57,494 nt of DNA from Oceanisphaera litoralis (GTDB lineage: Bacteria > Pseudomonadota > Gammaproteobacteria > Enterobacterales > Aeromonadaceae): the NCBI RefSeq assembly GCF_016907015.1, contig NZ_JAFBBE010000023.1:1-57494 (forward strand), written 5' to 3'. Shown one piece after another: positions 1 through 9,422 of this stretch. The notes under the pieces were generated by a model. That model did not search any database and was not told the origin of the DNA. It worked only from the letters and a program-made list of their open reading frames with translations. Position 1 is the stretch's first letter. Every line of letters begins with the position of its first letter. A program made the translations under genes and the position numbers.

Positions 1-60
1 CCCCCAAGGATGGGTTTATGGCGTGTCGAGGGAGGCGGCTGTGTTGCCTCTGGTCTGGGG
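1..60 (-). repeat. Interspersed palindromic repeat, copy 1 (partial)
   Basis: The first ~60 bases match, in inverted orientation, the left part of the repeat at about 14.16 kb. Shared segments include GTTTATGGCGTGTCG, GGAGGCG and TGTGTTGCCTCTGG. The copy probably continues left of the window. It lies downstream of the convergent-side end of jetD. Bases 61-216 are AT-rich and hold no gene that I can support. Confidence 0.6.
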
Positions 61-216
61 CCTCAATATGACCATATCATTACTGGGATTGGTATAATGC
101 GAAATGTACGGTTTTCTAGGCTCCCCTTGATGAGGGTTTATGGCCGGGGGTTAATTTATTTTGTTTTAAATTGAACGCTTCCTATCATTTTTCTCCGGCT
201 GTCGGTTGTTTTGTAT

Positions 217-1404
217 TCAGGGGAGCGCGGCCAGAGCCTCTTCCAGTAGCGGAAAAGGGACTCTTTCCTGCTCCAGGCGCAGATTGGGCTGCCAGTGGTG
301 TTGCTTGAGTTGTTGATAAAGCTGTTGTTCGGACTCGTTCAAGTGTGGCAGTTGCGTGGCTGAATGGGGTTTGGCTTCGACTCCCCATAGCGGGCGACAG
401 TGCAGCAGGGTGTCGCTATCCATCAGCAAGGATTGCGCCTGAGGAAAGTAGCTGCGCAACTGCGAGAGCATGGCAAAGCCATGGCTGTCGATATCGCCCC
501 AATAATGAAGGCGGCATTGTGCCAGCCAGGGCACCTGTTTCAATATTTGCACGCCATAACCGAGGCCGAAGATTACCAGGGCATTCCGTGTGGCGGGAAA
601 GGCGAGGCCGTTTACCTTGTTTTCGGTGATAAAAACCCGGTCGAGCAACAGGTCCAGTTTGCTGAACGCATCCAGAGGTATGGTCAGATCGGTCAAGCCG
701 CCCAGCTCGGCGGCCAGCGCGGGGTCGAGCAGGCGAAAGCGTACAGTGGGCTGTTCGTAGTTAAGACCATAACGCTTCTCGAAGCCGTGTTCTTTCAGTC
801 CATTAAAGTGTGTATCAATAGCCGCTTCGGGCAGTAGCTGGTCGAGCAGCGTTTTAAGGATTGGCTTGTGGGCTTCAATAAACTTGCTGTCTACGCCCGT
901 TATATCGAGTTGGCGGATATATAACCCCGGCCGTGGGTGGGCGACCAGATAGCGACAGACCGCCAAAAGTTGCGGCCAGCAACCGGCGTATTTACCAATG
1001 ATGGCGGCGGCTGGTGGTAGCCAGGCCGCCAGCGCAGGGAAGCTGGCTTCAATGAGTCCGCTATCGGCCATAAAGTGGCGCCAGGGTTGCAGTTGGCCAA
1101 GAAAGCGCGCCAGCGCGTCCATGCTGGCAAACTCGATGGCCACCGGTAATCGCTGGCGGCCCATGGTCGAGAATTGAAACTCCTGTTCGACCAGATTGAC
1201 TTCTTTTACCGTTTTCAGCTCATTTCTGAGTTGCAATAATTGGCGCTGGCACAAGGCAAAGTCATGCAGCAATTGCTTGTCGCTCGGGCGGGGGAGCTTG
1301 ACTTGATAGGGAAAGTCGAGCGTTCCCTCCAGCCAGGCCCGGTGCCAGCTTAAGCGATGCCACTGTTTATTCAGCTTGTTGCGAATGGTCTTGAGCTCCA
1401 GCAT
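217..1404 (-). CDS. jetD: Wadjet protein JetD (Toprim-like nuclease subunit)
   Basis: This 395-residue protein is the last gene of a type I Wadjet operon. It has the DUF3322 N-terminal half and DUF2220 Toprim-like C-terminal half typical of JetD. Acidic residues expected for a Toprim metal site are visible: E261 in ITENK and the DxD of YWGDIDSHGF (about D304/D306). In the known system JetD cleaves plasmid DNA that the JetABC SMC-like motor has extruded. The ATG lies 4 bp after the jetC stop, so the genes are co-transcribed. Length is normal for the family and nothing appears broken. The function is assigned by family and by operon order, which together are diagnostic. Confidence 0.93.
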   Translation of the reverse strand: MLELKTIRNKLNKQWHRLSWHRAWLEGTLDFPYQVKLPRPSDKQLLHDFALCQRQLLQLRNELKTVKEVNLVEQEFQFSTMGRQRLPVAIEFASMDALARFLGQLQPWRHFMADSGLIEASFPALAAWLPPAAAIIGKYAGCWPQLLAVCRYLVAHPRPGLYIRQLDITGVDSKFIEAHKPILKTLLDQLLPEAAIDTHFNGLKEHGFEKRYGLNYEQPTVRFRLLDPALAAELGGLTDLTIPLDAFSKLDLLLDRVFITENKVNGLAFPATRNALVIFGLGYGVQILKQVPWLAQCRLHYWGDIDSHGFAMLSQLRSYFPQAQSLLMDSDTLLHCRPLWGVEAKPHSATQLPHLNESEQQLYQQLKQHHWQPNLRLEQERVPFPLLEEALAALP

Positions 1405-1408
1405 CTAA

Positions 1409-4400
1409 CTAGCTTGTCTCCCGGATCATCTGTTTGTAAGGCTGCAAATTCTGGTGTTGTTGCTGCTGATGTTGCTGCTGATGTTGTTCCAGCTGCTGGC
1501 GATATTCGGCTATGGTCATGTTGAGCACCATGGAGCGATTTTGTTGCTGATCGACAAAGTGAACCTGTTGCACATAATGCTCGATGACATCGAGTTTTTG
1601 TAACGGCGTAACCAGCAACAATTGCAGACCCAGCTTTTTAAATAACTCCAGGCCAAAGCGGGTGCTGTCTTTGGAGCCGCGGGCGAAGGCTTCATCGATG
1701 ACCACCAGATTAAACCGGCGCCGATGTTCGCCTTCTTGCCCTACCAGCCGGTATTGCAGCAGGATGGCGGCGGCAAGAATGGAATAGGCGAGCTTTTCCT
1801 TCTGGCCACCGGACTTGCCACCGGAATCCGAGTAGCATTCTTTCTCGCTGTTATCTTCCCGATAGCGTTCAATCACGTTAAACAGCTGCCAATAGCGCAC
1901 ATCGACCACTTTCTTGGTCCATTTTGGTTCGTTGCGCATTTGCTCAATCAGGCTTTTGACCTGCTCAAACTTTTGCTCCGAATACAGGTTGTCGTCGGTG
2001 GCGTATTCCACGCATTGCTTCAGTCGTTGCTTGAATTCGCGGATTTCTACATCCGGTGACGCCACGCCGTCTACTTCGATATAGGTGCCGTCCTGGTAAT
2101 CCAGCTCCTGTAACGATTGGTTGATCAACCGAATGCGGGCGGCAATGTCTTCTTCCTGGCGATCGAGCTGACTGCGAAATAACGCCATGGCACGAATGGT
2201 GTCCTGGTTGAGCATCTCTTTAAAGCGTTTTTCGTGGCGCGGTAGATCCTCTTGCTGCAACTGACTCAGCAGTGCCTGATATTCCGTTAACGCCGCCAGA
2301 CTTTGGTCCAGCTCGGTGACATCGTTGGGGAAGGCGTGGCCAAACTGCCCCATGGCCTTGATCATCTGGCTTTCTTTACGGCCCCGTTTTTCTTCCAGGT
2401 GTTGAATTTTATCGTTCAGCTTACTGCGCAGTAGAGATCCCTGATTGGCGAGCATTTCTATGCGCAGATTGTCGTGGGCACCATATTGACGAAACAGGGC
2501 GCCGAGGCCGGGGAAGTACTGCTCTTTTGCTCGCTCGGGCAAGGCGTGCAGTTGGGCTTCTTGCGCGGCCAACACCTGACTAAAATTCTCGATGTCGCTG
2601 GCAAGTTTGCCTTGCTCGGTTAACTGTTGATCTCGTTGTGTTTGCAGCCGAGTTTGGCTGTTTTTGGCCGCTTTCAGGGTTTTTTGCAGCGCCTGCAGCT
2701 GATCCGAAGATTGTTCAAGTTGCCGATATTCCTGTTGCAACTGCTCAATCTGCTCACTTGACTGTGGCCAGTCGAGCTGCTCAAAATCGAGATCAAACTC
2801 GGCCAGATTCAAGGCCTGGCGGCGTACTTCATCGAGCTGTTCACGTTGTTGTTGATGCTGTGCCAGTTGCGAGTGCAGCGCACTAATCGCCTGTTGCAGT
2901 TGCTGGTGCTGGGCAGTTAACAGCTGTATTTTTTGCTTGTTGCTCCAGCCCAGTACATAACGGCTCTGGTCGTTAATGGCGTAGCGGTCGTCTTTTTCGT
3001 GACGAGAAGGCCCCGACTTTATTTGGCCCTGGGCGGTCAGCCCCTTGTTGCTGCGGCGAAAATCTTCCAGGTTGGCACAGCAGTGATAATTAAAGCGCTG
3101 CGTCAGTTCTTTATCCAACCAGGCATAAAGCGGGCTATCGGGCTTGATCTCCACCTTGTCGGGCAACTGGCCCGGTTCGGGCTTGATGGGTAGATAATCG
3201 GTGAGCGTTTTCACTCTGTGATACACTAGGCGCGAACCCAGTTTCGTTTGCTCGATAAAATTGCTCACCGAGACATACAGGTGCTCGGGTACCAGCAGGC
3301 TGAGCGCAAAGTTATGCAGTACCCGCTCGATAGCGCCCTGCCAGGCTTGTTCGTGGGGCTTTATTTGTAACAGCTCGCCGACGAAGGGCAGCTCGGTTTC
3401 GGTCACGGCCAATGCCGCACAAAGTTGCTCGCGGATCTTTAGCTGACGCAATGGAATATTGGACTGACGCTTTTTCAGTGCAACCAGCTCATCGTTAATG
3501 GCGTTCTGTTGGGACTGCTGTTGGCTTAAATCGTGTTTTAGCGCGTCTCTTTGCTGTTCTTTCTGCTCTTGTTGCTGACTAATGTGCTCAACATGCTCTT
3601 TGGCTTGGGCCAGGTTGGTGACAAAAGTGTCGCTCTCCAGCTGTTCATTCAAGCCCAGGGCTCGCACCAGCTGCTGATAACGATGGGCGTTGCCCTGGCG
3701 CTGGTCTCGCTCTTTGCCGAGGCGTTGCATATCGGTGGCGAGTTGCTGTAACCGGCCACCACCCTGGCTGTAAATGTCTTCACTCAGCTGCTCAATCTGC
3801 AGTCGATGCTGGTTCAGCTGTTCGTCAAGCTGCTGCAAGTTGAGTTTGGCTTTATCTTGCTCCTGGCGTTTTTGCTGTAGCCGTTTCTGGTACAGCGGCA
3901 CCGCCAGGCTGGCCATAAAGACATCACTCAGCTCGCGGCTTTGATTGTAATGCTCTTTTTCCTGTGCCGCCGCGAGCGCGTCATTGCCCAGCTGACTGAC
4001 GGGTTCAAGCAGGCCCACTTTTTGTCGTGCCGCCACTACCGCATCATGCACGCGTTTAAGGGCATCATAACTGCTCTCCAGCTCCTCTATTTGCGCTTCA
4101 ATCGCGGGGGCGGTCAGCATGTTTTGCCGCACAAAATCGGTGACCGAGCCCACCGACTTCATGGATATCGTCTGGTTGAACAGCTCCAGCGCGCGGCCAT
4201 CGGCGCCTAAACCCAACTGTTTGCTAAAGCACTGCTGGTAGGGTGCAAAATTATCGAAGATCTCGATATCGCTGTGTTTACGCAGACTTTTGCGCAGATC
4301 GGCCATTTTACTGCCAAAGTTGGCGAAGTGTTTCGCCAGACCAAGCCGGGATTGTGCCACCACAAACAACCGGCGAACTTTTCGCTCGCCCGGTTTCAGC

Positions 4401-4843
4401 CAGAATACTTGCGCCAGGGTGATGTCCTGCGCCAACGCCGAGGAATGAAATTGCGCCAGTAACACGCTGTAATGATCGCCCCCGCGCAGGCCCACGGCTT
4501 TGGCTTTGCCGTAATCATCTTGTTGGGAGGTGTAATAGCCATGAAAGTAAGACTCAAGCGAGCGTTCCTTGTCATCGGCTCCCGCCGCCTTGTTAAACGC
4601 CACCTTGCGCGGTGGTACCAGCAAGGTGGTGAGACCATCCACCAGGGTGGACTTGCCACTGCCAATGTTGCCGGTGAGCAGGCTGTTATTGCCGGCCAGA
4701 TTAAGCTGCCAGATTTTTTGGTCGAAGGTGCCCCAGTTCAACACCTCGAATTGCTGCAATCTGAAGCCATTCAAGGTGCCGCTATCGATATCGGTATCGG
4801 TGTTGGCGTTAGCATTAGCATGAGTGGGCAGGGTATCAGTCAT
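1409..4843 (-). CDS. jetC: Wadjet protein JetC (SMC/MukB-like ATPase)
   Basis: This 1144-residue SMC-like ATPase has a Walker A motif GNIGSGKST near residues 58-66. Two long Gln/Glu-rich coiled-coil arms surround a central hinge-like domain (about 480-610). Near the C-terminus are the ABC signature SGGQKEK and the Walker B motif LVVIDEA. JetC is the DNA-translocating, loop-extruding motor of Wadjet and pairs with JetA and JetB in the way MukB pairs with MukF and MukE. The start overlaps the jetB end by 8 bp. The extreme C-terminus is a Gln/His-rich run (CAG/CAT codons near 1.45-1.50 kb), and the N-terminus has short Ala-Asn and Thr-Asp repeats; both are low-complexity tails outside the ATPase core. 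Confidence 0.95.
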   Translation of the reverse strand: MTDTLPTHANANANTDTDIDSGTLNGFRLQQFEVLNWGTFDQKIWQLNLAGNNSLLTGNIGSGKSTLVDGLTTLLVPPRKVAFNKAAGADDKERSLESYFHGYYTSQQDDYGKAKAVGLRGGDHYSVLLAQFHSSALAQDITLAQVFWLKPGERKVRRLFVVAQSRLGLAKHFANFGSKMADLRKSLRKHSDIEIFDNFAPYQQCFSKQLGLGADGRALELFNQTISMKSVGSVTDFVRQNMLTAPAIEAQIEELESSYDALKRVHDAVVAARQKVGLLEPVSQLGNDALAAAQEKEHYNQSRELSDVFMASLAVPLYQKRLQQKRQEQDKAKLNLQQLDEQLNQHRLQIEQLSEDIYSQGGGRLQQLATDMQRLGKERDQRQGNAHRYQQLVRALGLNEQLESDTFVTNLAQAKEHVEHISQQQEQKEQQRDALKHDLSQQQSQQNAINDELVALKKRQSNIPLRQLKIREQLCAALAVTETELPFVGELLQIKPHEQAWQGAIERVLHNFALSLLVPEHLYVSVSNFIEQTKLGSRLVYHRVKTLTDYLPIKPEPGQLPDKVEIKPDSPLYAWLDKELTQRFNYHCCANLEDFRRSNKGLTAQGQIKSGPSRHEKDDRYAINDQSRYVLGWSNKQKIQLLTAQHQQLQQAISALHSQLAQHQQQREQLDEVRRQALNLAEFDLDFEQLDWPQSSEQIEQLQQEYRQLEQSSDQLQALQKTLKAAKNSQTRLQTQRDQQLTEQGKLASDIENFSQVLAAQEAQLHALPERAKEQYFPGLGALFRQYGAHDNLRIEMLANQGSLLRSKLNDKIQHLEEKRGRKESQMIKAMGQFGHAFPNDVTELDQSLAALTEYQALLSQLQQEDLPRHEKRFKEMLNQDTIRAMALFRSQLDRQEEDIAARIRLINQSLQELDYQDGTYIEVDGVASPDVEIREFKQRLKQCVEYATDDNLYSEQKFEQVKSLIEQMRNEPKWTKKVVDVRYWQLFNVIERYREDNSEKECYSDSGGKSGGQKEKLAYSILAAAILLQYRLVGQEGEHRRRFNLVVIDEAFARGSKDSTRFGLELFKKLGLQLLLVTPLQKLDVIEHYVQQVHFVDQQQNRSMVLNMTIAEYRQQLEQHQQQHQQQQHQNLQPYKQMIRETS

Positions 4844-5441
4844 GGTGTTGCTCCTGCTGCGGCGTCAGCAATTGGCTGAACTCGGCAATTTGTTCGGCAT
4901 TAACGAAGGCCTTGATGATGCGCTGCACTTCGAAGTCGTCGGGAAAATTGGTCATGGTGCTCAAAAAACCCATTTCGATGACTTTTTTGATCAAGGCATC
5001 GTATTCGCGCTGTTGTTTCAGCTCGTTGCTGACCTCGGGGCTGTAAGGCTGCAGCCATTGATAAATTTCCTGGCGGTTAACGATAAGGCGCGGCGTACTT
5101 TCTTCATCGTCGTGTTCGGCCAATCGCTTGCGCAGGGCAACCAACAGCAGGGTTTGCGCCAGGGTCAGGCTGCGTCTGGGGATCAGGCGCGGTAGTTCGA
5201 CATCGTCATCTTCAAACTGCAGTTGCGTCATAAAGGCGTAGCCTTCGGCTTCATCCAGCGTTAAGCCCAGGCCAAGGTGCTGAAAATAATCACGAATGGC
5301 CTGCTGATCCCGCAGCAGTTGTTCCCACAAATCACGATGGCGAGCACGGTACACAGGGCCTTTAAGCAGCCTGATCAACAGTGCCGACCGGTCACGTTGG
5401 GCTTGTTCTGATAATGCGTGGCTGGCTAGGGTATCTGACAT
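4836..5441 (-). CDS. jetB: Wadjet protein JetB (DUF4194, MukE-like)
   Basis: DUF4194 protein corresponding to JetB, the MukE/kite-like subunit that bridges the JetA kleisin and the JetC motor. An open frame extends upstream to 5570, but those extra residues overlap jetA and are low-complexity, so I take the ATG at 5441 (MSDTLASHAL, 201 residues). This start lies 1 nt beyond the jetA stop, the tight spacing expected in this operon. It has no enzymatic motif, as expected for a structural subunit. It ends inside the first codons of jetC. Confidence 0.9.
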   Translation of the reverse strand: MSDTLASHALSEQAQRDRSALLIRLLKGPVYRARHRDLWEQLLRDQQAIRDYFQHLGLGLTLDEAEGYAFMTQLQFEDDDVELPRLIPRRSLTLAQTLLLVALRKRLAEHDDEESTPRLIVNRQEIYQWLQPYSPEVSNELKQQREYDALIKKVIEMGFLSTMTNFPDDFEVQRIIKAFVNAEQIAEFSQLLTPQQEQHHD

Positions 5442-5442
5442 A

Positions 5443-6915
5443 TCAGCGACTCCGGATAAAGGTGATGGCGGGAATGTTAATGGTGCGGGTAAGGCCGGGT
5501 TCCGGCTGCCAGCTGATGACTTGCTCCCGTTGCTCATCGATATGGGCGGGCAGCACCTGCTCGCAGGCAAGCTTGATATAGGTCAGCAGTTCATCCAGTC
5601 CGTAGCGCAGCGGATAACGCGCTATGATTTGTTCCAGCGTGGTTTGACCGTGGCTGTCGAGCAGGCATTGGCTGATGTTTTTTTGTAGCTGCTGCTCATC
5701 GATGTGACTGATGGCTAACAAGGGAGTGAGATCCACCTGCTCGGTGGCGTCGCCCATTTCCGGCTGGGAATCAATGTGCTCGCTGCCTTTATCCTGATAC
5801 AGCTGACGGCTAAAAACAGGGTTAATGGCTGCTTGTGTACCCGCCAGCGTGGTGAGCTCGGCTTTGACATCGATCTGCGGTTGGGCATTATGTTGATGGG
5901 CAAGCGCTTCAAACTCATGAATAAGCTCGATAATGCGGCGGTTATCCTGAGATTGCTCCTGAATATAGCGGCGTAACTGGTCGGTAATTTGCTGGCGGGT
6001 GCCGTGCACCTTGGCGCCGGCTTCCAGCAGGTAGCTGTAAAGATGGCTCAGCAGCGAGTCCTGCTGTACCAATATCCGGCCTTGCTCCTGACTGAGCAGT
6101 TCTTGCAGATTGTGCCGCATGCTGTCTCGTAGCTGTGGCGTCATCAGTAACTCGAAAAATGCGCTAAACGACTGGCCTTCGTCGGAGTCATCGATCACAT
6201 CCTGATGGCTGAAGATATGATCCAGTACCTCTCCTTTATGGCCACCGCGCAAGCTGATGGTTTTGCGGGTTTCTTTATCGAGGCTGCGAAAGTTGGCTTC
6301 AACCTGGCGAAAATCTCCCAGCAATTGCCGTGACATATTGCCGAGCAAAAACAGCCGCTCTCGCACCTGGGTGTCGGAAAATCCGCTGTCCTGGCCCAGC
6401 TCTACGGCAATGATCTCCTGCTCTATCTCTGCCTTGCGCGCCCGCAGCGTGTGGAGCTTGGCCTCGCTGTCTTCGCTGGTGCCCTGTACGAGTTCGCCAA
6501 TGAGATCGAGCAACATCTTCAGTCGCGATTCCGTACCCACAAACTGCCGGCCTTGTATTTCTTCCAGCCAGCGCAGTACTTTTTCCACTTCCGGCAGCAG
6601 ATCACACTCCGGTTCGTCTGCTTGTTGAGGCAGGTATTTGCGCAGATAGCCACCCTTGGCGTTGATCCAGTCATCAATATAGGCCCGCGCCGACTTGGGA
6701 TATTTTTCATCAATGCAGCCGTCGGTAATATTGAACAGATGCTGCTCAAGCATCGCAACCAGTTCCAGGTACGGAATGCTGCGTCTGTTAGTGGCGATAA
6801 AAGCGTGATGAAAGAAGCTGGCGAGCAAAGCAAAGTGCTGAGAGCGCAATAAGCGCAAGGCCACACTGTGTTCTTTAAATTGCTCGAGTTGGTCATAACT
6901 TAAGGCGGTGTTCAT
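5443..6915 (-). CDS. jetA: Wadjet protein JetA (DUF3375, MukF-like kleisin)
   Basis: 490-residue DUF3375 protein, the kleisin subunit (MukF-like) and first gene of the Wadjet operon. It is mostly helical with charged coiled-coil stretches and winged-helix-like ends. A plausible ribosome site (GGAG) lies about 9 nt before the ATG. Only 24 nt separate it from the stop of the truncated HI0074-type ORF upstream, so the jet genes may be read from that ORF's old promoter. All four jet genes are intact in the order A-B-C-D, so the system is predicted to be functional against plasmids. Confidence 0.93.
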   Translation of the reverse strand: MNTALSYDQLEQFKEHSVALRLLRSQHFALLASFFHHAFIATNRRSIPYLELVAMLEQHLFNITDGCIDEKYPKSARAYIDDWINAKGGYLRKYLPQQADEPECDLLPEVEKVLRWLEEIQGRQFVGTESRLKMLLDLIGELVQGTSEDSEAKLHTLRARKAEIEQEIIAVELGQDSGFSDTQVRERLFLLGNMSRQLLGDFRQVEANFRSLDKETRKTISLRGGHKGEVLDHIFSHQDVIDDSDEGQSFSAFFELLMTPQLRDSMRHNLQELLSQEQGRILVQQDSLLSHLYSYLLEAGAKVHGTRQQITDQLRRYIQEQSQDNRRIIELIHEFEALAHQHNAQPQIDVKAELTTLAGTQAAINPVFSRQLYQDKGSEHIDSQPEMGDATEQVDLTPLLAISHIDEQQLQKNISQCLLDSHGQTTLEQIIARYPLRYGLDELLTYIKLACEQVLPAHIDEQREQVISWQPEPGLTRTINIPAITFIRSR

Positions 6916-6939
6916 CAGCGGACTCCGGGTAACAGCGTG

Positions 6940-7122
6940 TTATTGTCGATGAGTGGCGGTGCTGGAATCGTTATCTTTTGTTAACTCAAACACATGGATC
7001 GTGCCCTGTTTTTCCAGATCGGATAGTTCCCGGCTCTGGCTGAGCAGGACGGCATCGGTCAGCTGTTGCAGAGCCAGTTGATAGTTTTGCAACCGTTGCT
7101 GCCAGCGAATATCCTCGGACAT
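6940..7122 (-). pseudogene. Stump of HI0074-type nucleotidyltransferase-binding (HEPN) protein
   Basis: The first ~48 residues (MSEDIRWQQRLQNY to about FELT) match the N-terminus of HI0074-family proteins, the HEPN partners of minimal nucleotidyltransferases, which are now regarded as MNT-HEPN toxin-antitoxin pairs. After that the frame runs into an unrelated 12-residue tail and stops. Complete members are roughly 130-140 residues, so about two thirds is missing, as is the nucleotidyltransferase partner. A ribosome site (GGAG) precedes the ATG. The truncation point abuts jetA, suggesting that the Wadjet island landed in or replaced this locus. The short ORF may still be translated. Confidence 0.7.
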
Positions 7123-7252
7123 TGACTTACTCCATGTGTGCTGATGGCATTACCCTCTTACTTTACCGCTTTGGTGCGATAAGGGGAAAGGAACAAGACC
7201 GGAATGACTATTGCCGGCAGGTGTCGTTGCAGGTCTCGTCACAGGCGGCCGA

Positions 7253-7489
7253 TCAGTCGGTCGGCCAGCTGGCCAGCCCCGGCACGCTGCCCTGGCGTTG
7301 TTTGACCAGTGCCAGATCCATATCGCCTCGCTGAAACTCACGCCAGATGTCGCTGCACAGGCCGCTTTTCACCTCCAGCCGAATACCCAGGTACTCGCTC
7401 GAGAAGGCCGATAGCGTGGGCATGATGGCGTGAGTGGCAAAGTCTTCCGGCACCCCCAGACGTATTCTACAATAGCGGGTGTTCACCAT
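7253..7489 (-). pseudogene. Fragment of a LysR-family regulator (effector-binding domain)
   Basis: About 78 codons resembling the start of a LysR substrate-binding domain (RLGVPEDFA, then DMDLALVKQ). The helix-turn-helix domain is absent because the next gene begins at 7563, and the rest of the effector domain is missing after residue 78. It cannot encode a working regulator. It may be the remains of a regulator of the divergent allE-like gene. The deletion point lies between the Wadjet island and the metabolic genes. Confidence 0.7.
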
Positions 7490-7562
7490 TTATACAGTCG
7501 TGTCGGCCGGCGTGGCGCTTGTCGGCGAGCCGCCGACTTTCTCGTATTAAAGGACAGATACC

Positions 7563-8414
7563 ATGGCCCGTAATACCTATTATGCTCCCAAGGGCGGCCT
7601 GCCGCCCCAGACTCAGCTGATCCACGATCGCGCGGTATTCACCGAAGCCTACGCCATTATTCCCAAGGGGGTAATGAGCGACATAGTGACCAGCTTCCTG
7701 CCATTCTGGGATGAAACTCGTCTGTGGGTGCTCGCCCGTCCTATGAGCGGTTTCTCCGAAACCTTCTCCCATTACATCATGGAAGTGTCTCCCCAGGGCG
7801 GCAGCACCAAGCCCGAGCTGGACTCCGGTGCCGAAGGCGTTATCTTCATCGTTGAAGGTGAAATGACCCTGACGTTGGAAGGGAAGGAGTATCACATGGA
7901 GCTGGGTGGCTATGCCTACCTGCCGCCGGGTGCCAACTGGGCCATCAATAACAACAGTGGCGAGCCGGTTCGCTTCCACTGGCTGCGCAAGGCGTACGAA
8001 TTTGTGGACGGCATAGAGGTGCCGGACGCCTTCGTCACCAACGAGAACGACATAGCGCCGACTCCGATGCCGGACACCAACGATGCCTGGGCCACCACCC
8101 GTTTCACCGATCCGACCGATCTGCGTCACGACATGCACGTGAACATAGTGACCTTCCAGTCTGGCGGCGTGATCCCGTTCGACGAAACGCACGTGATGGA
8201 ACACGGCCTCTACGTGCTGGAAGGCAAGGCGGTTTACCACCTGAACCAGGACTGGGTTGAAGTGGAAGCCGGCGACTATATGTGGTTGCGCGCCTTCTGC
8301 CCACAAGCCTGTTACGCCGGTGGCCCGACTCGTTTCCGCTACCTGCTGTACAAGGACGTTAACCGTCACATGGTGCTGAACGCTTCTCCTGCCTATCGCG
8401 GCAACCGCAAGTAA
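7563..8414 (+). CDS. allE: (S)-ureidoglycine aminohydrolase, bicupin
   Basis: 283-residue protein with two cupin domains matching the AllE/UGLX family. These enzymes release ammonia from (S)-ureidoglycine to give (S)-ureidoglycolate in purine (allantoin) degradation. The C-terminal cupin holds the likely manganese ligands (region FDETHVMEHGLYVLEGK, about residues 205-225). An AAAGGA ribosome site lies 9-10 nt before the ATG, and a strong terminator follows. No other allantoin gene is nearby and the adjacent LysR gene is a fragment, so it stands alone here and its regulation may be lost. Confidence 0.85.
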   Translation: MARNTYYAPKGGLPPQTQLIHDRAVFTEAYAIIPKGVMSDIVTSFLPFWDETRLWVLARPMSGFSETFSHYIMEVSPQGGSTKPELDSGAEGVIFIVEGEMTLTLEGKEYHMELGGYAYLPPGANWAINNNSGEPVRFHWLRKAYEFVDGIEVPDAFVTNENDIAPTPMPDTNDAWATTRFTDPTDLRHDMHVNIVTFQSGGVIPFDETHVMEHGLYVLEGKAVYHLNQDWVEVEAGDYMWLRAFCPQACYAGGPTRFRYLLYKDVNRHMVLNASPAYRGNRK

Positions 8415-8436
8415 GCAGCACGGGCCAATAATGCTA

Positions 8437-8466
8437 AAAGGGCAGCCCACGGGCTGCCCTTTTTAG
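8437..8466 (+). terminator. Rho-independent terminator of allE
   Basis: Perfect hairpin GGGCAGCCCACGGGCTGCCC followed by TTTTT, starting about 20 bp after the allE stop. AAAA on the left side makes it potentially bidirectional, although the convergent pirin gene ends about 70 bp further right. Confidence 0.9.
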
Positions 8467-8535
8467 TGTAAAGCTCCATCAGGGTACGGCCTTGCCTGCC
8501 GTCATGCCTGATTTACTTCGGTATCCCGGTATTTG

Positions 8536-9405
8536 TCAGGCCAATCGGCCATGACGAAAATCTTGCACCGCCTGGTAGATTTCTTCTTTGGTGTTCATGA
8601 CGAAGGGGCCGTATTGCTCAATCGGTTCACGCAGTGGCTGGCCGGCAATCAACAAAAAGCGGCTGTCTTGCAACGCCTGAACACGGACCCCATCGCAGTC
8701 GTTACTCGTGTTTAATATCGCCATGCCGGGCGCTTGCATGGTTTGCTGCGCCATATCAATTTCACCCTGATACAGCTGGATAAATGCGTTATGCGCAGGG
8801 GGAATTTGTTGTACCAAATGGCTGCCTGCCGGCAGGTGCACATCCAGATACAAAGGCGCGGTAATCGGGCGTTGCACTGCACCCTGAACGCCATGGCTGC
8901 TCCCGGCAATCACACTAATGTGTGCGCCCGAGTCGGTCACCAAACGTGGTATGGTTGCGGCGTCAAGATCCCGATACCAGGGCGCAGTCATTTTTTCATG
9001 GCTGGGCAGGTTCAGCCACAGTTGAAAGCCGGCCATGCGGCCCGCAATTTGCTGTGGCATTTCAGAATGAATCACGCCGCGCCCGGCGTTCATCCATTGC
9101 ACACCACCGGACTCCAACAAGCCTTCATTGCCTTCGCTGTCGCGGTGCAGCATGCGGCCTTGCAACATATAGGTAATGGTTTCAAAGCCGCGATGCGGAT
9201 GGTCCGGAAAGCCCGCGCTATAGTGGTCGGGATCATCACTGCCAAAGGCATCGAGCATTAAAAAAGGATCGAGGCGTTGCTGCAACTGAGCATCCAGATA
9301 GCGCGTTAATGTGACTCCTGCGCCATCAGAAGTGGCGCGTCCGGTAATAATTCGCTCGATTGAACGTGAGCGCGAGATAACGTCCGATGGCAACAGCGTA
9401 GACAT
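8536..9405 (-). CDS. Pirin family protein
   Basis: 289-residue bicupin of the pirin family (YhhW-like). The metal-binding pattern is visible in the N-terminal cupin: HPHRGFET (about 70-77), a later His in MLHRD, and HSEM. Bacterial pirins are cytoplasmic iron-binding proteins, some with quercetinase activity; the substrate here is unknown. It sits 17 bp downstream of the azoreductase gene on the same strand, so the two probably form an operon responding to quinone or electrophile stress, a common pairing. Length and motifs look intact. Confidence 0.9.
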   Translation of the reverse strand: MSTLLPSDVISRSRSIERIITGRATSDGAGVTLTRYLDAQLQQRLDPFLMLDAFGSDDPDHYSAGFPDHPHRGFETITYMLQGRMLHRDSEGNEGLLESGGVQWMNAGRGVIHSEMPQQIAGRMAGFQLWLNLPSHEKMTAPWYRDLDAATIPRLVTDSGAHISVIAGSSHGVQGAVQRPITAPLYLDVHLPAGSHLVQQIPPAHNAFIQLYQGEIDMAQQTMQAPGMAILNTSNDCDGVRVQALQDSRFLLIAGQPLREPIEQYGPFVMNTKEEIYQAVQDFRHGRLA

Positions 9406-9422
9406 GATAAGGCTCCTGAAGG

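Noticed and set aside
345-837. Plus-strand open frames opposite jetD
   Set aside because: They mirror the high-scoring minus-strand JetD frame and encode no recognisable protein; they are shadow frames of GC-rich coding DNA.
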